Origin: Leguminivora glycinivorella
Taxonomy: Eukaryota > Arthropoda > Insecta > Lepidoptera > Tortricidae
NCBI RefSeq assembly: GCF_023078275.1
Contig: NC_062996.1
Span: 434,001 to 498,000, forward strand
Reading direction: 5' to 3'
DNA: 64,000 nucleotides
Under the pieces are notes generated by a model that was given only the letters and a program-made list of their open reading frames with translations, was not told where the DNA came from and ran no database searches. Each line of letters starts with the position of its first letter. The stretch's first letter is position 1. The translations under genes were made by a program, and so were the position numbers. Shown here in pieces: positions 46,401 through 55,400 of the stretch.

Positions 46401-49400
46401 GTATGATTATACAATACAATACTCTTTATTGCACACCTCTCAAAGTTGCATGCAGCATGCAAAGTTATGCAAAATGCACAAGAAACAAAAACAAATTAAA
46501 CAGAGTTAACAACAGGCGGTCTTATTACACATCCTAAAAATGGATCCCCGACGCAAAATGTCTGTCGACGTCTGTTACAAGTTTGACCCATGATTTCTGT
46601 CTTGTCTAGGAACCCTTATAGTTTGTGTGTGTGTCTGTCTCCGTCCGCGGCATCGTAGCTACCCCGAACGGATGAACCCAGGGTTTACTAAGATCGTTTT
46701 TTGATAATATTTATATTTTCAGAAATAATCGCTCCTAAAGGAAAAAAAGTGCGCCCCCCTCTAACTTTTGAACCATAGGTTTAAAAAATATTTAGAACTT
46801 TATAAAGACTTTCTAGGAAAATTGTTTTGAACTTGATAGGTTCAGTAGTTTTTGAGAAAAATAAGGAAAACTACGGAACCCTTTTCTTGGCCGGTTTTTT
46901 TGTTTGAAAGCTGAGTTAGTCGGGAGTGTTTTTAGCCATGTTTCATGGAAATTAGTCCACTATGTCGCGGTCGGGGTTTTTTTTTCAAAATTTTAATTTT
47001 GTGGTTATGTTTAAAATGTATTAATATTCACTATTTTTTTACAGGAAGACATCTTAGAACAATCGCGCGCCATTTTAACCGTGGCAGAGAGGTGTGAAGG
47101 CTGGCTGGACGCGGCTTACGGGAAAGCAAAGAAGATTGCAGACGAAGCCGTGTGGCCACACTATACTCCTGCTGTTGAGGTAGGTAAAATAGATAAGTAA
47201 GTAACTAAGAAATCGTTTATTTCAAGTAAAATTTTACTATTACATTAAAATTAAACTAGCTTTTGCTCGCGGCTTCGCTCGCGTTAGAAAGAGACAAAAA
47301 ATAGCCTATGTCACTCTCAATCCCTTTAACTATCTCCACTTAAAAATCACGTCAATTCGTCGCTCCGTTTTCCCGTGAAAGACGGACAAACAAACAGACA
47401 CACACACTTTCCCATTTATAATATTAGTATGGATAAAAAAAATTCAAAAACAACATAACTTAGAAACCTATGAAATTTGCTTCTGATATAATTAATTGAT
47501 TAATATTTTGATTATTGAACATAATATAAAAATTATCGTTTACCACGAAATGGTCCCGCCTCAGCATAATGCTAACCATACAGTCAGCGCTGGTCAGAGG
47601 CACACACACAAGGCCATACAAAGTTAGATTTTACATGTTTCTTTATTTTAATTAAATTAATTAAATTAAAATAGTCTTTCTTACTGAGTTTTAAATTAAG
47701 TTTGAATTATCATTGTTGGCATTAAAGTTAAGTTTCGTATTTTGTTTTTGGTTTTATATCTGTTCTTTAGTTTTTAAATTAAGTCTCGTAGCTCAGTTTG
47801 CCTCCTGGCAAAGGCCTCCTCTAAATCCCTCCACTGTGTCCTGTCCATGGTTGCTCTTCTCCAGAATGGTCCCGCTGTTAGTTTTATTTCATCTTCCCAT
47901 CTACAGAGCTGTGGGCCTTTCTTACGGCTGTATCCTCTGGGGTACCAGTTAGTGATCTCTTTACCCCATTTTCCTTCTTTCGAGCGCATCATATGACCTG
48001 TCCATTTCCATTTTAGTTGGTCTATTCTCTGTAGGATATCTGTCAGTTTGGTGGTTTCTTTTTTATTTTAATATCATGATATCAGTCAATACACAGTTTT
48101 CATGCGTTTTTCTTCGCGGCGCTGGTAGTCGATGTAAGTACTATTTATTGCAAACACTAGATAGGCGGTTGAGTGGCGAAACGTTAAGGCTGAGAATTCT
48201 TTGCGACTTTCGTTCCGGAGGTCGCGGGTTCGAACCCCGGCTCGCACGAGTTTTTCGGAGTTTATGTGCGAAATGTCATTTGATATTTGCTAGTCGCTTT
48301 TCGGTGAAGGAAAACATCGTGAGGAAACCGGACTAATTCCAATAGGGTCTAGTTTACCCTTCGGGTTGGAAGGTCAGATGGCAGTCGCTTTTTTAAAAAC
48401 TAGTGCCTGCGCCAAATCTTGGGATTAGTTGTCAAAAGCGGACCCCCAGGCTCCCATGAGCCGTGGTATATGCCGGGATAACGCAAGGAGGATATTATAT
48501 CAATACACATTTTGAAAAAAATAAATTTGTAGGCATCATCAAAGTAGTTATGATAGTATTTAACACAGAATTACAGTTAAACCAGAATGAGTAGTTAGGT
48601 CAAAAAGTGTGTCCACATGAGAGGTCATTGTTTGGGCTGGTGTCCCTCTCGCACTTACTGACAATGTCAACATTATTCAGTGACTTCATCACTGTCATAC
48701 ATTGGGGATACCAGTCAATTTTCAAAGTTACTACCAAATCTACAAATACCCATTTGAACATATTTTTTAATTATACAAATCTTTGATTTATTGGCATCAA
48801 AATAATTACATTATAATTATTTTCCAATTCTTTGAAATATATCGAAAACCTAGTTTGAATATAACCCTAAAATAATATAAGAAGTTATAAAGTCAGGTAA
48901 TATACAGATAAAAATACTACTACTATGGTAACCTCATTAACACTGGCAACACGTGCGAGAGGGACACCAGCCCAAACAATGCCCTCTCATGTGGACCGTT
49001 TTCGCTAGTCTGATACGATCACCTTTCTGTCTCAGTGATAAGGTTCAATTTAGTATGGCAAAAAATGTGATTCCACAATCTAGTTTAATAATTCTAAATC
49101 TATGGTATTTAATAGGTGGCGCTAAAAAATCGAGGTACGATTCTACATTACTACTGTTTTTTTTTCTACAGGCGTTCTTCACGGCCCTCTGCGCCTTAAT
49201 ATCCTCACACAGTCGCCGGATAGAGCAAGAGTTCCAAACGAGCAAGGGCGGAGTCCTAAGCGCCGCCTGTCCAGCCTCGGTTACCTTGGAGAGAGCCGCC
49301 GCCCAAGCTTTGGAGGCTGCTGGGAAACTACAGTCGAGTGAATCAGGTTAATATTTTAAAATTAAAGGGTACAAAAAAGTATGATCCGATTCGGTAAATC

Positions 49401-52400
49401 TACATACAAAAACTCACCCCTGTGTTCCTAAAAAGTGTAGGCAGAGAACATGGAAAAGTGCTCAACATTGCCACTTTTAGCAATAAGGATTGGAAGAAAC
49501 TACACATTATAATAAATCTAGTCTAGTCATTACCAGATATCTGATACATTTTCGGTAACAAAAAAGGAAAGTTTCATACAAACTACCTGGGAAATTTTGG
49601 GAAACCTAGTGGATCTTGCTCAGCATCATGGACTCTTATCAGCCTATCATTTTTAGGGTTCCGTAGTCAACTAGGAACTATAGTTTCGCCATGTCTGTCT
49701 GTCCGTCCATCCGTCCGCGGATAATCTCAGTAACCGTTAGCACTAGAAAGCTGAAATTTGGTACCAATATGTAAATCAATCACGCCGACAAAGTGCAAAA
49801 ATAAAAAGTGGAAAAAATGTTTTATTAGGGTACCCCCTACACGTAGTGGGGAGTGTTTTTTTTTCATTTCAACCCTAACGTGTGTTTAAAAATGAATATG
49901 GGTTTACTAAAACCATTTTTTGATAATGCTCATATTTTCGGAAATAATCGCCCCTAAAGTAAAAAAAAAATGCGCCCCCCTCTAACTTTTTAATCATAAG
50001 TTTAAAAAATATGAAAAAAATCACAAAAGTAGAACTTTATAAAGACTTTCTAGGAAAATTATTTTGAACTTGATAGGTTCAGTAGTTTTTGAGAAAAATA
50101 CGGAAAACTACGGAACCCCACACTGAGCGTGGCCCGACACGCTCTTGGCGTTTTTTTTTTGTCAAAATCGGAGACGTGATCCAACCCACCTAGTATTTAA
50201 CTGTTGGTTGGTTACTTAGTTATTTTAGTCCTCAAAATTGTGATCATAGCTAATATAGAATATAGACATGATTGTACGGTATCATAGCGTAGCTTACTCT
50301 TAGTTGCATGATAGAAATAAATACTTAAGTAATTGTACCTTAAAATTATTTGCGACAATAAATGACTTTTTTTTATGTACAAACTTTTCGGGAATTGCTC
50401 AGATGAAATTTTGTCCACAGACCAACCGACACACCCGCTCACTGACCTACCATCCCTCCTCTTGGAGCCGGATATCCGGTCGCGTCTGCCGACCTTGGTG
50501 TCGGAGCCCCCGGCCTCCGCCGGCGGGCTGCGGCGCGCGGCGCAGCAGCTGCGCGCGCTCGCGAGGGCCGTCGTGCGGGGGCCCGTTGACCAACAACTCG
50601 GTAAGTTCGGTAGCACTATTATTATACCTAGATTTTTTTTTCTGGCACGAACTAAGTTCATCGATACCTTACATTATAATATCATATCATATCATTCTTT
50701 ATTGCAACCATGTTCATTTTACATACATTTAAATATTATAAGGTAGGTACATGATACCCTGTTAGGGCATGGCAATAATCTTAAGGACTACTTAGTGAAC
50801 TAAAACTAAAGTAAAAGTAAGTAATATGTCATTATTTATTATAATTTTTTAACCCCCGACGCAAAAACGACGGGGTGTTATAAGTTTGACGTGTCTGTCT
50901 GTTTGTCTGTCTGTCTGTGGCATCGTAGCTCCCGAACGGATGAACCGATTTCGATTTAGTTTCTTTTGTTTGAAAGCTGAGTTAGTCGGGAGTGTTCTTA
51001 GCCATATTTCATGAAAATCGGTCCACTATGTCGCGGTCGGGGGTTTTTTCAAAATATTAATTTTGTAGTTATTATGTTATTAATTATTGACGTGGCACTG
51101 AATCTTGAGTAGTTTCATGTGCTCTGCCTACCCAGTTTAGGGAATAAAGGCTTGAATTTATGTGTATATGCATACCGAACGAGTTAACGACCAATTAAAT
51201 TGCACCACTTTCATTGGTTGTTATCTCGCCTGTGGGGACTCCTCGTATGCTGTATACCAAAGAGGATCGAGTATTATACACCGTGTTTCACTTAACACTA
51301 AAAACCTGAAAACAGTTTGTTCAGAATCGAGAGTAGAATCGATTGAGCTATAATATCTTGATGGGGGTAATATTTTTATTTAAATTAGTATTATTAGTTA
51401 TTTTTTACGTGCCCATTCTATTGTACTCGTAATACAACATTGTGTATATCGCATTGCTAGAGGTTGTTTACCTTTTTTCAGTATTTAGGGGTATTAATAC
51501 TGGCTGGTTACATGGACGATTATTTTTTCCGCTACTAGTTTGACGTTGTTTGTCAGTTCAATCTTAATGTTTATCATAAGTCATAACAAATTCAACTCTT
51601 ACCTAATTACAACCTTGTCATTTTGAATATTGAGTTTATTTGCTTACTGCGATTACCTGTCCAATTTGAAGTTTACTGTGACAAAGCTTTAAAGTGTTTT
51701 ACAGTGACATCTTAGCTGTCTATTGGTAAACCTTATGTCGTTGCAGTAACGTACACAAATAAATAGTCTTATGGTTTATGATGGTAGTTAGCAATTATTT
51801 TATTGAGTGTAGAGTTAAAAGTCAAGTAGAGCTGTACAGAAAATTAAAAATTCAATTTAAAAAAAAGTAACGATCAGATTAAAAAATGAATACTCTAGAT
51901 GAGTTTAAAAAAATAAAAATCAGTTGGGGTGTCTGAGGTTTTGAGTGATACCGGAAACACCGTGTAGAGAGTTACTGTCGAAGTAAAATGTGTAATCACA
52001 GTGCATAGACTGCCATCTCTCGACACAGGCTTAAAACTTTTGAACCTCAGTTTTGACAATTTGGCCCATATTCTTAGCTTGATATGTGATAAAATGTCAA
52101 ATATTAATATAAGCGCCATCTAACTGAGCGTACCCGAAAGGTGTAATGCCATCTGGGCCACCGTACCTTTTTCTGTATGGTACGTTTTTTTTCTTAGACT
52201 TTATCTGTCTATATACGGAGTTATATATGTCTTTGCTGTATACCGAACCAGTTATCGACTAATGAAATTGCGCCATAACACGTGTCCCATGCTAATTTTT
52301 TTCTTTTTTTTTTTTATTATGAATGGGCTTACTCTTGGCCACAGACTAGCCCACAGATTTCATATATACCATAGATCAAGCAAACGTATCTACTTAGCGT

Positions 52401-55400
52401 GTCAAATGAACTCAGTGAAATCCACTGAGTTGTCCGTCTTTACTCGCAGCTTGCAGCTTTCGGGCGTCAATTTTTGTAAGTTGAAGTCAACCAAAACATA
52501 AAAAATGCCTCGTTACGTGATATTCAATTGCAACAACACAAAAATTATGAACAATCAAGAGCCTGAGACATATTTAAAATTACAGGCAAGAATCAACTTC
52601 AGTACAAAATTTGACACGCTCGGCCCCTATACAAATATATGAATTTGTTTCTTCTATCTAAATTAAGTTCTGTGGACTAGCCAAAGGCAAAGACGTGGCC
52701 TACGATGGAGTGAGCTCGCCCAGAAGATGCCTGTTCACCCTTGATTTGATCATTTCAGATAAAATCCCATCGCTGAATGTATGGAACAACAATGACGCCC
52801 TGACCACAGACTTGCCTGACTTCTCACTCTCACCGCAGGAGTATATCACCGAGGTACTTTAACACGTTCTGTGGTCAAAATAAACATCCTGTGCCGGTGA
52901 CACAAGGTCTGTGATCAATACAACCCTTCTGTGCCAGTAGCACGTATGTGCCATTTTTTTTTTTTTTCAGTACAGATGGTGCTTTTTTCGGCACTAGTGC
53001 GAGAAGTGAATTTGATATTTGCCAGTCGCTTTTCGGTGAAGGAAAATATCGTGAGGAAACCCAACTAATTCCAATAAGGGCTAGTTACCCTTTGGGTTGG
53101 AAGGTCAGATGGCAGTCGCTTTCGTAAAACTAGTGCCTACGCCAAATCTTGATATTAGTTGTCACAGCGGACCCCAGGCTCCCATGAGCCGTGGCAAATG
53201 CCGGGATAACGCAAGGAGGATGATGATGATATTTACTACACAATATTTATTTATACCCGGTTTATTACCCTGTGTGGAGACGGGTTAAGAATTTCACCAC
53301 CCCCTTTCTTCCCGTGGGTGTCGTAGAAGTCGACTGTGGGATATGGGTTAAATTGTGGCGTAGGCGAGAGGCTGGCAACCTGTCACTGCAATGTCACAAT
53401 TTGGATTTCTTTCACTGACACTTAGTAGTTCATGTGCTCTGCCTACCCCTTTATGGGCTACAGGCACACCTCGGACACTGGCGATCAAATATATGAAAGA
53501 GGCGCGTTCCTAGCACACAGTCTAAGCTCGTGTAGGTGAACGCGTACTATGCTTGTATGAGTGAAATATGACAGGTCGACTGTTCGCGTTTTTGACAGGC
53601 GGTAACTGTGAGGTAACCGAGAGGGGTTGGGCGGCACTTTCAGCGGGGAGCGGGACGGGCCATACTGTACTGATAGTATTCTTTATTATACTGTGCTACA
53701 GGCGTGATTATATGTATGTATGTAATTTTTTTTTTTTTCAGATTGGCCAATACCTGATGACATTGCCCCAACATCTAGAGATGCATCTATCAGAGAAACA
53801 GGCGCCCTGGCAGTTTTTGTCAGAGGTAAACAATAAATATTATCCATACTAATATTATAAATGGGAAAGTGTGTGTGTCTGTTTGTTTGTCCGTCCTTCA
53901 CGGCAAAACGGAGCGACGAATTGTCGTGATTTTTTAAGTGGAGGTAGTTGAAGGGATGGAGAGTGACGTAGGCTACTTTTTGTCTCTTTCTAACGCGAGC
54001 GAAGCCGCGAGCAAAAGCTAGTATTGTTTATAATTTGGCCAAGTGAGAGTCAGACACACTATTATTAGCGTTTTCACATTATCCGATCCGATATCGGATG
54101 TCAAACCGATATCCCATGCTTTACAGGCGCCATCTTGGATTTTTTCCATTGAAATCCTTCCGACATCCGATATCGGATCGGATAATGTGAAAACGCACTT
54201 AGGGTTCCGTTTTTCTTTTTGAGCCACGGAATCTTAAAAAGCTGTGATTATTATCACAAAAGAACTTTTTACAAGCTTTTATTCAACTTGCCTTGTTAGT
54301 ATGTTAGTGTGCGTCAAAACGTAGAAGCTAAATTTGACCAACTTCCCGGTTTCCGATTGAGCTGAAATTTTGCTCACATATGTAAATCACGTGACAATGC
54401 AATATTATGGTATCATGGAGCTGATCTGATGATGGAGCAGAAAGGTGGTCATAGGAACCCTGTTATGAAACGTCGTATCCCCATCGAGTAAGGGGTTTTT
54501 AGAAACGTCTCTTAGAGCAGTAGATGACTGTTGAAAGAAAGGTACAGTCGGCAATAAAAGCTTATGCCAATATTTAATTTTTTGCAAAAAAACTTATTAC
54601 ATTTATTAATTCAAAATCTTGTTGATTTCAGATTTGCACACATACATGCGAAGTGTACGCAGAGAAGATACTGAACATCCGAAATATGGACGCATTAGGG
54701 ACCAAGCGATGCCTCACAGACATAGGTAAATAACTCTACATATTTTACCTGTAAATGATTTTGAATCATAAATATTTAATGAATTTATGGATTTGATGTT
54801 TTATAGTTAGTATTTTATTCGTGTGGTGAACATTTTTGTGTTTCACTCGGTGGCAAAGTTTGTTTAACCTTCGTGCCTTGAAACTAGGGATGTTACGAAT
54901 ATTTGCATTCGCATATGCGAAAGATTCGTATTCTTTTAAGCATTTGCATTGACATGTCCACATTTGCTTATGTCCATGGGCGGCGATGACTGCTTACCAT
55001 CAGGCGGCTCGTCTGCTCGTTTGCTGCCTATTTCATAAAAAAAAAAAAAACATTCGCCTTCGCTTCAAACGATGCGAATGTTTTGCGAATGCGAATATGT
55101 GCAAGTCGCAGCTTGTTCCTCGCCCGCGCCGGCCGCTCCAATTGCTACTTGTCGACTGTCGTGTCGTCTCGCGCATGCGCAGATAGCTCAAATTCGTACG
55201 GCGTGAAGTTCGTACTCGGCATTTTGACCAATAGCATTTTTACCTAGCGGGTTGTTGGTGATTGCTTGGTTTTTATTTTGGTTTTTTATTTTTTTATTCG
55301 CACATTCGCATTCGCATTCGCGAATGTGACACATGCGACATCCCTACTTGAAACCCTTGCAATCAAGATTCCACTTATCGAACCACTCGCTACACTCGCG

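Noticed and set aside
52680..52745. Short stretch resembling a LINE tail (GGCCTACGATGGAGTGAGCTC region)
   Set aside because: Too short to assign and immediately upstream of COG7 exon 14; left unannotated.
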